A stretch of DNA of 64,000 nucleotides from Balamuthia mandrillaris (GCA_031835245.1 JAVKOQ010000204.1:29717-93716); one strand, 5' to 3'; numbered from the stretch's first letter, positions 11,504-23,534 are shown. Numbers and translations are program-made. The notes: generated by a model from the sequence alone, not told the origin.

Positions 11504-14500
11504 TCAAGAAGAGATCTCTTGGGTGCTTTCGCTTTCCTCTTGTTCGCTTCGGCTCTCGTCATCATAACTCTCGCTTTCTTTCTCACTAGTTACAACAGCC
11601 TCCTTGGAGGACACTTCCTCCTCACTCTCGCTTTCTTCCTCACTGGTTGCACCAGTCTCCTTAGCTTTATCTTGTCCTTGATGCAACTCTTCTGTAGAGC
11701 CCTCTTCTTCGAGGCTCGAAGCAGCTGCTGGGACAATGCTTTCCATTTCCATTGCCTCCTCCTCCTTCTTGGCCAATGTCGCCCTTTTTGCTCGCAGCTC
11801 GCTCTTCCTCAACCTTGCTTTTGTGTCCTTTCTCTTCTTCTTCCTGTCCTGCTGGGCGATCCAAAGATTGTGCAGCAGCCGCCGCAGCACCTTGTATATC
11901 TCTGACAAGATCACAAACAGCACCACAGAACCCGCACCCAAGGCCCATCCTCTCCACCCAGGATCTTCCTGCCGAAAGATGACGTTGTTGATGCCAGGAA
12001 TGTAGACAGAGAGCACCACCGAGACGGAACCCAAAATGAATGTCAAGTGGAAGGGCCAGCATTGAATGAGGAAGGTGTGATCGAAGGATGAGCTCTTCAA
12101 GCGGCGACAATTGTACCCGTGGTAAAGAAGCATGCCGGTGAGCGAGATGAAGGCGGTGGCTTGAGATTGTTTGACAGTGAAGTCCCAGACAATGTTCATG
12201 ACAATGAAGCTGGTGAGAGAGAGAGCACCCATGATGATGCCGTAGATGAAGATGTCAGCGATGGTGCCAATGGTGAATGTGGGCTCTCCGATGGGTCGCT
12301 TCTTCCTGTCCATCAAGTCTGGTGTGGCTGGTTCAACTCCCAAAAGCATTGCTGGTGGTGGACCTTTTTTAAATTGTCGTTCAAAAATATGCAGAAAGCA
12401 GGCAATGTGAGACGAGCAAACGAGGGAGCGAGAGAACGAGAGAGAGAGAGAGAGAGGGTGTCTTACTCGATACGAGATTGAGCCAAAGAATTTGCAAAGA
12501 GGTCATTGGGGGATAAAGCCCAGAAACAATGCCGATGATCATGACAATGGTTTCTGCCACGTTGCTGGAAAGAAGATGGACGAGGAACTTTCGGATGTTG
12601 GCAAACGTTCTTCTACCTTCCGCAATAGCTCGGGCAATAGTACAAAAGTCGTCATCTAGAAGAATAATATCGGAAGCTTCTTTGGTTACATCTGTTCCAG
12701 CAATACCTATAGACGAAACAGAAAAGTAAAAGTTAGAACCACGTCAAAAAAAACAAAGAAAATAAAAAGGGAAAAACAAACCCATGGCAATTCCAATGTC
12801 AGCAGCAGAGATTGCAGGACTGTCATTGACACCATCTCCTGTCATCGCCACCACTTTGCCTCCACGATGCAGCTGCTTCACCATCTTCACCTTGCTCTCC
12901 GGGCTGCACCTCGCGATCACCAACGGCAGCTCATCCAGCTCATCCAGCTCTTCCTCCGACATCCTGTCAAAGACGGTGGAGGTCATGGCAAGGCCTCTCC
13001 CCTCCTCTTCCTCTGTGATGATGCCGATCTGCTTGGCAATGGCCAGAGCGGTGGACAAGTGGTCCCCTGTCAGCATTCTCACGATGATCCCTGCTTTGTG
13101 ACACGTGGCAACTGCCTCCTTCACCCCCTTTCTCGGTGGATCCTGAATACCGACCAGACCCACAAAGGTCAGGTTCTGCTCCACGTCCTCTCTGTTGAGC
13201 TGTGGATCCTCTTCGTCCTCATAGTCTTCATACTCATCCGTCATCTCGCGGTAGGCCAAAGCCAAGACACGAAGGCCTTGGTTGGCCAGCTGCTCGTTCA
13301 TGGCTTTGATGCGTTCCAGCTCCTCATCTCCAAACTCGCTGCTCACCCCTCCATCCTCCATCATGGCCGTGCACCTTGGCAAGAGGCGCTCGGGAGCTCC
13401 CTTGGTGAAGAGGAAGACGGACTTGTCCTCCTTTCGCTGGTGGATGACGCTCATTCTCTTGATGGTGCTGTCAAAGGGGAACTCTTGCAGGTTGTGCCAC
13501 TCCTCCTTGAGAAGCTGCCGTGAGTAACCCAGTTTGGCTGAGAGCACCACCAGAGCCGCCTCCGTGGGAGAGCCTAAGGCTACCCACTCCTCGACTTCCT
13601 CTCCGCTTTCTGTTAGTTGAGCTTTTTCTTGGTTTGCGGCGGTCTTCTTGTGGTCGTCGTGTTGCTTGGTGCCTTTGCCACACCAAGTCCAGGGCTTCCA
13701 CCATCTCTTGCTGGAGACATGTTTGTCAGCAACCTCCTTGACATTCCTCTTGATATCAGAGGCGTTGCACAGAGAGCAGACGAGCAGGGCGAGATGAAGG
13801 TGATGGTCTTTGTCCTCGATTTCCGTCATGGAGGCTACCACTGGTGTTGGTGAGGCTCCTTCTTCCTCCTCTTCTCCTTCTTCCTTGGGCTTGATGAAGA
13901 CATTGCCGCTGTTTGGGTTGAAGCCCTCACCGTCGATGATGAAGGACTTTTCTGGGAGCCATAACTCCGTGGCCATCATTTTGCCTTGGGTGAGAGTGCC
14001 GGTCTTATCCGAGCAAACATCTGTGACATTGCCCAGTTGTTCCAAGGATTTCATCTTCCGCACCAACGCCTTCTGTTCTGCCATTCCTTTCACTCCAAGA
14101 CTCAACACCACCGTGATCACTGCCACCAAAGCCTCCGGCAGGAGCGCCACCGATGTGGCCACGGCCACGGTGAGGCCTTTGGGATAAAGCTCCTCTGTAT
14201 CGTGCACCCACAGGAACAGAAGCACCGTGCCAATGCAAGCGACAGCAGCACAGGCCAACAGAATGCCCAACCTTGTCATCCTTTTCTGTTGTTATAGTTG
14301 TGAGATATTATCATGGGGGCAGGGAGAGAGGAGAAGAAAGAGGAGAAAGAAACCTCAAGGCTGGTGGTTTGCTTCTTGGCGTTGGCCACTGCGTGGGCGA
14401 TCTGCCCAAGTTCCGTGCGGGAGCCGGTCATGATGACAATGCCTTTGCCCTTGCCCTTGGTGACCAGAGTGCTCATGAAGGCCATGTTCTTGCGGTCGCC

Positions 14501-15395
14501 GAGGGGGCATTCCTTGTTGTCGATGGCATCGACCTTCTTCTCGATGGGCACACTCTCTCCCGTCAAAACGCCTTCCTCGCAATCCAGGTTCACCGCCTCG
14601 CATACTCGAACGTCTGTTTTTTTTTTTTGGCATCAAACGAGTCAATTTTTCTGTAAATAGAAAAAAAACCAACAATAATTCCGATATAACGTAATAAATG
14701 GAAAATAATACGATATGTATAGATAAATATTGAAAAGTTTGCAGATTATCCACAATCGACGCGAGAAGACAGAGCAGAGAAATAAAAAAAAAACAAACCT
14801 GCGGGGACTTTGTCGCCTTGGGTGAGGAGGACCACGTCCCCAGGCACCAACTCGGAGGCGGAGACCTCCAGCTCGACGCCATCCCGCAGCACCATGGCGG
14901 ATGGCGCGGACAAGCTCTTCAGCGCTTCCACGCTCTTTTCTGACTTGTATTCTGCATGATGGGTTGGGAGGGGAAAAAAAAAAAGAAAACAAAAGTGAGA
15001 GAGAGCCCTTTTACTAAAAAGCTAAAAAGAGAAGGAGAAGAGGAGAACAAACCTTGCATGACTCCAATGATCACGTCAGCAACCATGATGAAAGCAATGA
15101 CAGTGGAGTCGATGGGTTGCAAGGTGGCGATGGTGAGGGAGAGAGCCACCAGCAGCACCCCCATCATGAAGTTAAATGTGTGGTGGAAGAGGAGCTTCCA
15201 GAGCTTGACCCCTCCTTCCTGCTTAAGCTGGTTAGGACCCCATTCTTCCGTGCGTTGCTTCACTTGCTCTGGGTTGAGGCCAACATCGGTGTCAACAGAA
15301 AAAAACTCCGCGAGTTGTCCTGTGGACAAGGTGTGTGCAAAGAGGTACTCGTTGGCAAGCCCGTCTCGAGGATTTACGACCTCCCCTGCACCCAT
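11504..15395 (-). CDS. P-type cation-transporting ATPase, type IID (ENA-like)
   Basis: Six exons with consistent phases: 15395-15053, 14951-14799, 14613-14354, 14285-12782, 12706-12467, 12363-11504. Contains an N-terminal cation-ATPase domain (LNPEQVKQRTEEWGPNQL), actuator loop GVLTGESVPIEKK, phosphorylation site CSDKTGTLTQGKM, hinge MLTGDHLSTALAIAKQIG and MTGDGVNDSPA, plus paired hydrophobic segments on both sides. The context NVTDVCSDKTGTLTQGKM and EYKSEKSVEALKSLSAPSA is most like type IID (ENA) Na+/K+ exporters of fungi, mosses and protists. The C-terminus carries an added cytosolic tail of about 130 residues, rich in basic then acidic Ser/Glu stretches (EEEAMEMES). Acts at the plasma or contractile-vacuole membrane by inference. 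Ion choice cannot be proven here. Confidence 0.9.
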
Positions 15396-16416
15396 ACCCT
15401 AGGCGCTGAGTGGATTGAGTTTTTGGTTGGAGTGAGAAAAAGAACGAAAGAATGAAAGCAAAAAAAAAAGTTCCACATACACTCCACTCAGTTCGTGTTA
15501 CGAAGGAAAAAAAAACAAGGACAACAGAAGAGAAGTGTGTTCGTGAGGAAGAAGAAGAAGAAGAAGAAGAAGAAGAAGAAGAAGAGGGAGTAGAAGTGGA
15601 AGTCTGTCTGGTGTGCGTGAGTGTCTTTTTGCTTCTTGTTTTTGTTTTGTTTTTGTGTGTGTTCTCTTTTTGGGAGCAAATATTCCAGTGGGTAGTCAGG
15701 CTTTTCATCCATGCGGAATGAGCCGAGAGACAGGCAACCCGCTGAAAACAATTCCAATAATGGTTGTATCGCTGCGGAAGATTGGACGGATGGCAATCAT
15801 TGGATTTCATGGAACGTCGACATGAGAGGGCCGTGAGTTCGGTGGGCAGAGGGAAAAAAACGTCCAAAAAAAAAACCAAACTCGGATGTTGTTGCTTTCC
15901 ATTCCCACATGTTACCCCCGTTGGTGACATTGGTGAGAAACTTTTTGTTCTCCTGTTTGCCTTAAAGGGAACATCGATTTATTCGTCAGCTCGAATGGTG
16001 AGGCGACACGTCAGAACAGAAACTCAGCCATCACTTTTAAGGCAATAAAAACACCACTTCCTTCAGATGGACCGGTTTTTTGCCATCTTTTCTCGTCTGC
16101 TCTGAGACCCACCCGAAAAGAAGGTGCTGTCTACACAATCCCAGGTCGACCCGAGAAGACAATCCACGACGCTTTTTTGTAGTTTGATTGAGGAGTCCTC
16201 AGCTTTCGCATTTTTGCAGACAAATTTCTAAGGACGACATGAAAAATAGTCTTGCCTTTGTTTGTTGGGGAGTAATATGTCCGCAAACTCCACCAAGAAC
16301 AGGAAGAATGTCACGCCAACTTTCTTTTTGTAGTGTTTGTTGGTTGTTCCTCTCTTGTGGGGCATTGCTGCTCAAATAGTGCTGGAAAAGTTGGCTTGCT
16401 TCGGGAGGGGGATGGA
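15396..16416. other. Intergenic region upstream of the P-ATPase
   Basis: No gene recognised. Holds a GAA/GAG triplet repeat at about 15548-15590 and, at 15805-15826, a TTTCATG half-site followed by GTCGACATGA, which resembles the recurring promoter element but sits 410 bp from the ATPase start. Open frames here are short and lack family signals. Confidence 0.5.
15548..15590 (+). repeat. (GAA)n triplet repeat
   Basis: At least 13 GAA units ending in GAG. Translated it would give poly-Glu or poly-Lys, but no gene signal supports coding. Confidence 0.9.
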
Positions 16417-17287
16417 TTATCGCCACGCAGCGCTGCTGTTCCACTTCGTGACGAAAAAACCACAAAGCTTGCACATTATGTCGAGATGAAAAACGTTGAC
16501 ATCAAGAAGAAGAAGAGGCACAACCGCAATGAGGAGGAAGTAAAAGATCATGAGTAAGGTGATGCCGAAAAGCGACCAAGCGAATGCCACGTTCGGTTCT
16601 CTGGAAGATCGGGTAAAAAGAAGGATTTGGTAGGTTTTGCAGCTGTGATTGTATGTCGGCTTGAACTCCGTCGCCCACTCTAAATCCTGTTGTTTCCGAA
16701 ACAATTACAGTTCCTCTTGCATACTTGAAAGCAGTAAAGAACTCGGGCTCACATGCACTCTCTTCTCTATCAAAAGAAAGAGAAAATGGAGATCGAAAGA
16801 CTGGAAGTAGGTGATGTTTGGTCAGCAAGTCCTCGTCTGAGGGCCATTCATGAATGCGAACGTTATGGTTTGTTTGCTGGAACACATAGTAATGTTCCAA
16901 TGGAAAGCTTAGACATTGCTCCTTTCTCACATCGATTACCATTCCTCTAAAAAGAAATAATAAATAAGATAAGAAGCAGAAGAAGAAGAAGAATAAGAAG
17001 AAGGTGATGAAGAAGGAGAGTGACCTGCTTTGGTATGAAAAGTGATTCCAGGCGTTGTTTGAAGGAGCTGAAGCAACCCGCAACATCACAAGAGTTCCAT
17101 TGCAAATAGGCTCCACCGGCGCGATCATTTCTAAAAATTGGTCTCTGAATTCGTTCAAGCACACTCCCAAATTCGCCATTATGCATCCTTTTGCTTGTCT
17201 TGTTATCGTTACGTCAGTTGTGAGAGTGAGCGAGAGAAGAGACAAAAAAGTACCTATGCATAAAGGGAGCCAAAGACGCAAACTCAT
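16417..17287 (-). CDS. Small type I membrane protein of unknown function
   Basis: Proposed exons 17287-17025, 16946-16802 and 16686-16417 join in one frame. MSLRLWLPLCIGTFLSLLSL looks like a signal peptide. The lumenal part has several Cys (GCIMANLGVC, PIC, EQC, NHSC) and N-glycosylation sites (NGT, NHS). A single membrane segment WSLFGITLLMIFYFLLIAVV precedes a short Cys-containing tail. The full pattern of signal peptide, Cys-rich ectodomain, anchor and short tail argues for a real gene although I recognise no family. Its first 74 bases overlap, in another frame, the end of the next gene on the same strand, so one of the two models may be wrong at that border. Confidence 0.45.
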
Positions 17288-17711
17288 CGATAATTGCTTG
17301 TTTGGTGAAGAGCTCTCGGCCTTGCATGAGAGCAACACTCTGAGCTAAATGAAAGGCGATGGTCTTCCAAACCGAGGCGCTCATTCCATCAGACAACCAC
17401 CATCGTTCGTCTGCAAAGTCGATTCCAGCTAATACTAACCTCCGCTGATTGTAGTTGTTGCTGCGAAGAGCTTGTTTGATGGATTGGCGCTGTTCTTGTT
17501 TCCATTTTGAATCGTTTATGGTTTTACCTTCCTCTTGTTGTTCACCCTCTCCTTGTTCCGTTTTTTTGTTTTCTTCATCGCATCCCTCTGGTCGGCGTTG
17601 TTGTGTATCAAGGGCTCTACATAGCAAGCCCAACAAGTCGCGTAATGCCTTGATAACCCGCAGCGGCACGTTTCTATGTAATAACCTTTCAACCAAGAAA
17701 GATATAGTTAG

Positions 17712-17749
<38 letters not shown>

Positions 17750-18401
17750 AGAGCAAAGAGAGAGAAGAGAGAGAGGAGAGGGAGAAGAGAGGAGAGCTCA
17801 CAACGAAGGAGAAGTGGAGATACCGGTGGAAAGGATTGGAGTGAGCTTGTGGGTGAAGAGCATATGTGCGAATAACACAGTTCTGTATGGCATCCGCGCT
17901 GCCCTTAAAGCAATCACAAATCACGACTTCCTCCTCTTGTTCCCCTTTGCTCACCGCTTCCACCACAACAATGTTTCTGTTCTCCATTTTTCTTTTCTCG
18001 CCGTCCTCTCCTGCTTCTTCGGTAGGTTTGGTTTGGCGGAGTGGAAAGTTGCAAAAAGCGTAGCACGTATCGACAGCTGGCTTGGCTGGCAGGATGTAAA
18101 TGCGATCTTCGTCCAACGAGTCCTCGGAGCCCAACACCAGGTAAGGATAGCTTCCGCCTTCCAGGTCAACCTCATCTTGCTCTGAATTATAGTTTCGAGC
18201 TTCAATCAAACGCACAAAACTAAGACACTGCAAAAAAAAAAAAGGCTACAGACCTTTGGCTTTGTGGCGGTCCGTTTTGTTCCATTTGCGTCGGTGCTGT
18301 TTCGTTTGGCGTTTCTTTTTTCTTCTTTGCCGCTTGCTCTCTTCGGTCAGTTCTTCGTTGGTAGGCAACAACAAGGGTGATGGTGGCGCTTCGCTTTGCA
18401 T
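17214..18401 (-). CDS. Nucleotidyltransferase-like conserved protein
   Basis: Exons about 18230-17824 and 17673-17214 join in phase (FHR|NVPL). A basic Lys/Arg-rich N-terminal exon is likely at 18401-18258, but its splice to the next exon could not be placed, so the 5' end is uncertain. YLVLGSEDSLDEDRIYILP carries a GS-x-DS-x-D-x-D signature like that of nucleotidyltransferase folds. Further blocks are NRNIVVVEAV, FKGSADAIQNCVIRTYALHP, RVIKALRDLLGLLCRAL, ASVWKTIAFHLAQSVALMQG and ELFTKQAIIDEFASLAPF. From memory, a similar protein type occurs in bacteria and large DNA viruses; I cannot confirm it here. The reaction and substrate are unknown. The middle holds a charged low-complexity insert. Confidence 0.55.
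17718..17760 (+). repeat. (GA)n tract, (CT)n on the sense strand of the intron
   Basis: Lies in the 17823-17674 intron of the nucleotidyltransferase-like gene, just before the 3' splice site in the transcript, where it would serve as polypyrimidine tract. Confidence 0.85.
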
Positions 18402-18769
18402 CAGATCAGGTTTTCTTTCTTTCTTAAAAGTTTTGTTATTTCAATCATTTAATTCCTGGAAATAGAATATACCCACCAATAAATAGAGAGGGTTATGCAA
18501 GCACCATTGGCCTCGCTAGGCTTCTGTTTCAGAGTGCTTCAACCTGCAGTGATTCTTTCTTACCATCAGGGGCATGTCTTGGCTAGAGAGTAAAACAAGA
18601 AGCAACAAAGAAAAGCAGTATTTAGGCTATAAGAAAGATACATAACAAGACATTAAAAGAAAAGAGAGCAAAAGGATACATCAAGAAAGGAAAAGAGAAT
18701 GATAAGACGTTTCCTCTTGATGGTTTTATTTCTTTGCTTCTCTTACTTTTTTCTTGTTAATATGGTACT

Positions 18770-18935
18770 TATTTAAAATCTGTATTCCCTGTTGTTTTTG
18801 GTCTTTGTCCCCAGAACCCTCTTCCTTGAGTTTAATTCCCAACACAACTGATGGGCCAATGCTCTCCATTTCCATTGCCTCCTCTTCTCCCTTTTTGTCC
18901 TCCAGGTATAGTTTCAGGTCCTTTAGTAGCCAATA
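18770..18935 (-). pseudogene. Relic similar to the cytosolic tail of the nearby P-ATPase
   Basis: Read on the minus strand, this stretch gives EEEAMEMESIGPS followed by LKEEGSGDKD, close to EEEAMEMESIVPA...LEEEGSTEE at the C-terminus of the ATPase encoded at 11504-15395. The DNA match is good over about 60 bases and then fades. No other ATPase domain lies next to it. It is best read as a fragment of a duplicated copy, 7 kb from the intact gene and in the same orientation. Confidence 0.5.
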
Positions 18936-19072
18936 TAGGTTATTTGGTCACCTCACGTCGAACCAGCTGATCGTTACCGCGCTATCTTCAAGAAAGTTTG
19001 CTGCATCGCCGTTAGCATTAGCACTTTGTTGTAGTCTCCATTTGTGTTTTCTTTCGGTTTCTGTTTTTCGCA

Positions 19073-19502
19073 TCAAACCAGATGAATAACAAGCGAGTCC
19101 TTTTGCTTTCTTCCGCCTGTTGCTTGGCGTATACGCACTACAGCGGAACGAACGGCGTCTCTACCAACCATACTTCCGTCCCTGCCTGCGGCCCACCGGA
19201 GATCCACCTCTCTCAACTTCCTTCTTCCTTTATTGTCATTACCACCCCTCAACGTTCGTTCCATCCATTCGGCCACCACTTGCATCCTTTTTTTTAAAGT
19301 TAGAGACCAGATAACAAAGGGAGAAAGGGGCGCGCAGAAGTAAGTATTCAATACCCATCATCACCAAGTTCGTTCCAACGAAGATCCAAACGTTCTAAGT
19401 TGAGTGCACCATTATACAAGGCTGCAACATTAAAATGTGAAAGATAGCATAGTCAGAAGAGTGCTAGAGAGAAGGTGAACCAGAGAACCAGAGAGGAAAG
19501 GC

Positions 19503-19538
<36 letters not shown>

Positions 19539-21023
19539 CACAAAGAACAAGAGCTAAGAACAGAGAAGCGAGCAAACGTGCCATCACAGAGCGTACGACA
19601 ATGAAACGCGGTAAGAGAGTTGTGAGCCAAATTGATGGACACCAGCTTGCCAAACCGCGACTGCGAGATACAGTTTGCCACGAAGTACAACGTTATTGGC
19701 TCATCCATATTGCATGCTGCTATTTGCTTTTCCTTCTCTTCTTCTGTTCCGTTTTGTTCTTCTTTTCCAAGTGACGAAAGATGTATCGAGTCACTCCCAA
19801 AGTTTGCGACTGCACTTATGCCAGAGTCGCAATGCGACCCGAGGTTGCACCTCTCAAGGTTCAACGCTAGAACATTGGGAAACCGTGTCAGAAGGTACCT
19901 TGTTGTAAAAACTGTTTGGGTGAAGCAAAATAAGAAAGAAGGCAAACAAAAAGGAAACGAGAGAGAGAGAGAACGAACGAGCTAGTCGAGACACGTCAAG
20001 ACTTCGTATAAACGGCGCAACTGCACTTACTATAAGCTCTGATTCATCTTCCATCTTATGATTTTCAAACACGGTTTCTGTTTTGTGGACAAGAATAGTA
20101 TGTACGTAAGACATGGAAAAGGAAAAGGATGGACCATCTTAGAGAGTGCTTACTTCGTATCATCTCTTCCAAAAAGGCGCACTTCCATTGGATACAAGCT
20201 CCTTTTGAAGTAGTAGAAGCAGGAGAAGGAGGTTTGTGCTTTCTTGTGGCAAAAACTTGGTAAAGCGTTTGCCACATGTGGATCTTTCTGCGTGTAGCCA
20301 GCTCTTCTTCTAGCCTTTCTGCTGTTTCAGTTCCTTCTTCCTTCGTATCAAAGAGAGTTTCCTACAGAACTGTAAGAATAGAACTACTAAAACCGAAAGA
20401 AGAAAGAAGCAGAAAAGAAGGAAGACGAAAACAAAAACAAAAACAGAAAGAAGAAAGAAGAAAGAAGAAAGAAGAAAGACGAAAGACGAAAGAAGAAGAA
20501 GAAGAAGAACAAGAAGAAGAACAAGAAGAAGAACAAGAAGAAGAAGAACAACAAGAACAAGAAGAAGAACAAGAACAAGAAGAACAAGCACACAGAAATG
20601 AGAGAGAGAAACCAGTTGTAAAATGGGAGCGAGAGCTGACACCCGATCAATGGGTCCGAGGCTACAATAAATATGATATAACTGCGTGAAAACACAAACG
20701 ATAAGAACAGTTACTCCAACGAGGTAACAGGAGAGAGGGAGAGAGAGAGAGAGAGGGAGAAGAACTTGCACAAGACACAATAGCAAAGAGAAGGTGCAGA
20801 AAAAAAAGCAGGGAGAGCAAGGAGGGAGAGAGAGAGAGAGACCACTTCCTCCGGCAGAGAACACAGAATATTTCTGTTGACTAAACAAAACCAAGTTAAA
20901 TAACAACTTATTCTCATCTCCTTCCATGAAACCGTGAAGGGGGGGGGTGGGGGGGTGGGCATTACGCATACGCAAGTGACCGCTGACCACCTTGCCGGCG
21001 TGCGCCTTCAAACTCATGGTCAT
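19073..21023 (-). CDS. Leucine-rich-repeat protein (ribonuclease-inhibitor type)
   Basis: The 3' part is clear. Exons near 20360-20152, 20095-about 19990, 19932-about 19795, about 19713-19590, about 19425-19355 and 19286-19073 contain repeats such as VLALNLERCNLGSHCDSGI, LVSINLAHNSLTAF, LNLERLDLRWNELGDDGM and KLREVDLRW. The last exon ends HLV-stop. LRR proteins of this kind bind other proteins, often GTPases or actin regulators. The 5' part is tentative: a 20690-20622 exon (SLGPIDRVSALAPILQL) and a possible first exon from ATG 21023 (MTMSLKAHAGK, FSAGGSG), separated by introns full of GA and GAA repeats. Exact joins there are not certain. Confidence 0.55.
20402..20590 (+). repeat. GAA/GAC/AAC purine-rich imperfect triplet repeats
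   Basis: AGAAAGAAGAA and GAAGAAC units in an intron of the LRR gene; pyrimidine-rich on the sense strand. A second (GA)n lies at 20735-20757. Confidence 0.85.
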
Positions 21024-21195
21024 TGCTGCTTCCTTTCTTCTCTCTCTGCTCCGTTGGTGGCTTACGTGTGCCCGTTTTCCGTTGGCCGTTTTTGTTGCTG
21101 CCCTGGGTGTGCGACGGTTGAGCAAGAAGAGAGAAAAAAAAAAAAACACACCAATACCGAGGAAGGTGCTCCTCCTATCCAGGGTGCCGGTGGAA

Positions 21196-23534
21196 ATGAT
21201 AGAAGCCTCAAAGCCACCTTGGTTGGCTTTGGTCTTGGGGCTCTGGCTCGGAGGAAGTTATTGCCGCAGCATTCTGCTGCCTCGGGCAGTTTCCTCCTCG
21301 ACTTCTGCAGAGAGAGAGGGAGAGGCAGTTGACCCTTTCCTGTTGTGTTTGTTCACGTTATCCCCGGCAGCGTTGCTTTGGACGGCAGGTCGGCTACGTC
21401 GTTGTTGCTCACGGGGTTTGGATCGTGAGGATCCTCGGCGTGCTTGGAACGCGATATTGGCTTTGGGGAGCATCCACTTGGCTTGGCTTCTGTTGACCAC
21501 ATCCATGTGCATTGGCCAAAGTGGTTCTGCTACGTGGGGGGTACTAGTTTCTTTCTTGTCCGTCGTTCTTTCATTTCGCTTCGTCCTAACCTTCTGCCTT
21601 CACTCTCCTTCTCGTTGCAAACGTTACTGCATTTCAAACGGAACCAGGTTCTGCTGCCTATCTTCGTGTCGGTCTTCTGTTGCCTGCTCGACAGTGACCG
21701 AACCCAACGGAAGGGGGCCCGCTCTCAGACGCTTGCGCTGGCGGGGTTCTCGCTATGTATGATGCTGTATATGGGGACGTATCCTAGCACTGTATTCTCC
21801 TGGCATTCTCTCGCTTTGAGTATGTCATTAGCCGTCGCCCACACCTACCTTGGGCTTCATCTTTCGCGGGTTTATCAATTCTACGCTTCTTCAACTCCAC
21901 CCTCCTCTTCCACTACTCCCTGCTGGAACGCCTACCTTGATGTTTCCACATGTTCCTTTCTTCTTTCGCTTCCTTGTTTCCTCCTTCGATTTCTGATGGC
22001 AGAGGAGAGGGCTATTGCGGACATTTTGCGGTTGGAGTACTTGCTTCCTGCCGCTTTCTTCAACTTCCTTTGTCAAGCCACCTCCCTTCTCACACTCTCT
22101 CACCTATCCACAGTTCTTCACTCCCTCCTTTTCTGGCTGCTCACGTTCGGACACAACTTTCCGCTGCAGCTGGATGCCTTTCGGTTTGGGGCGTTGGTCC
22201 TTGCGTTGGTCTTCTGTGGTGTGTTCATCTTCCACGAAATGAAACGCTTCCAGGTCGCCACTACACCCAAGCATAGCAAACGAAGCAACCAGCTACCGTC
22301 AAGCAGAGCAGCAACAGGCTTTGCTGTTTTCTTCTTACTTGCGGTTTGGGCGCTGCTTACGGGTCCTACCTTACCACTCAACACGACACCATCTCCGAAC
22401 AGTCCCCGCGGCACTCATGCCTTCTCTACCTTTGCTTGGCCTCCATTGCCTCCAACATCGTTCTTACAGACGGTACAACCACGCACCTCCAGTGCGGTTC
22501 CGCCAGAACAACAACACCTACGTATCCAATGCATCGGAGCAATCCGAGAACGTGTCCTATCAAAGATGGGTCCTCTATTCCCCCCAAACAACAAAGTGGT
22601 CATGTTGGATTGGCCACAATACTGGAACCTTGGCGACACTCTCATTTGGGCAGGAGAGTTCAACTTTTTGAAGGCGCTCGGAATGTATCCTCCGCTGCAA
22701 CAGGTTGTTTACCTTCCCGACTATGCGGTTCGACGCCTCTCTCCAAACATAACCCTTTTCTGGACAGGCGGAGGCAACTTTGGGGACCTGTGGAGGGTTC
22801 ACAGTGACATGCGCAACAAACTCATTCGTCTGATGCTGGCCTCTTCCATGCACAATCCGCTGATCATCGGTCCCCAGAGCATTTTTTACAACCGAACGCA
22901 GACCGCCGAGGAGGACGCAAGGCTCTTTGCAAAAGCTCCACAAATAACATTGACCCTACGGGATAGGGAGTCTTGGCAGTTCTCAGAAAAATACTTTCGT
23001 AACACCCAAAGAGAGCTTCTTCCCGACATGGCCTTCATGAACGGCCCTCTCCGGCCCAACAGAGAGCCGCTCTACGACTTCTTGGTTCTGCTGCGAAAGG
23101 ACATCGAGACCCGTTTTCCTGACCCTCTCTTCGCAAAGGAGATGACCGCCGTGATGGACGCGCACGCCATCTCCTATCGCATTGTCGATTGGAGCGACTG
23201 GGAAGATCTTGTGGAGGAATCCCTTTGGAAAGAAGAGCACCCAGAGGACCTGACCGAGATGACGCTCTGGCAGGTGGAGTTAGCCAACAACATCCTCTCT
23301 TTGGGCCGTAGGGTGATCAGCGACCGGTTGCACGCAACGCTGATGTCCATGTTGCTGGGGAAGGAGGTCATCTACCTCGACAACATCTACAAGAAGATCA
23401 GCAACACGCTTGAGACTGCCTTCGAGGTGCATCCTAGTTGCAGCAGTAAGAACATGGGTGGCAAGAGAGCGAACACATTGAAGGAGGCCGCTGAGATCGC
23501 GGTCGAATGGGTGAGAGCAGAGCGGAATGAGTGA
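21196..23534 (+). CDS. Polytopic membrane protein fused to polysaccharide pyruvyl transferase domain
   Basis: Exons 21196-21540 and 21648-23534, phase 0 join, about 743 residues. Residues 1 to about 390 hold some ten or eleven hydrophobic segments (for example PWLALVLGLWLGGSY, LAGFSLCMMLYMGTYPSTVF, FGALVLALVFCGVFIF, GFAVFFLLAVWALLTG). After a Pro/Ser-rich linker comes a soluble domain of about 310 residues matching polysaccharide pyruvyl transferases: DWPQYWNLGDTLIW, FWTGGGNFGDLWR, LIIGPQSIF, VISDRLHATLMSMLLGKEVI. Such enzymes move pyruvate from phosphoenolpyruvate to sugar hydroxyls, or act as relatives of glycosyltransferases. A fused multispanning module suggests a Golgi, ER or plasma-membrane site with the domain on one face. 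Its role in surface glycan making is inference. Confidence 0.8.

Noticed and set aside
15452-15721. Frame with a poly-Glu run and hydrophobic end
   Set aside because: Built on a GAA repeat followed by T-rich DNA; no start context or homology.
20276-20689. Long plus-strand frame of Glu/Lys runs
   Set aside because: It is a translation of the GAA repeat inside an LRR-gene intron and lacks any family signal.
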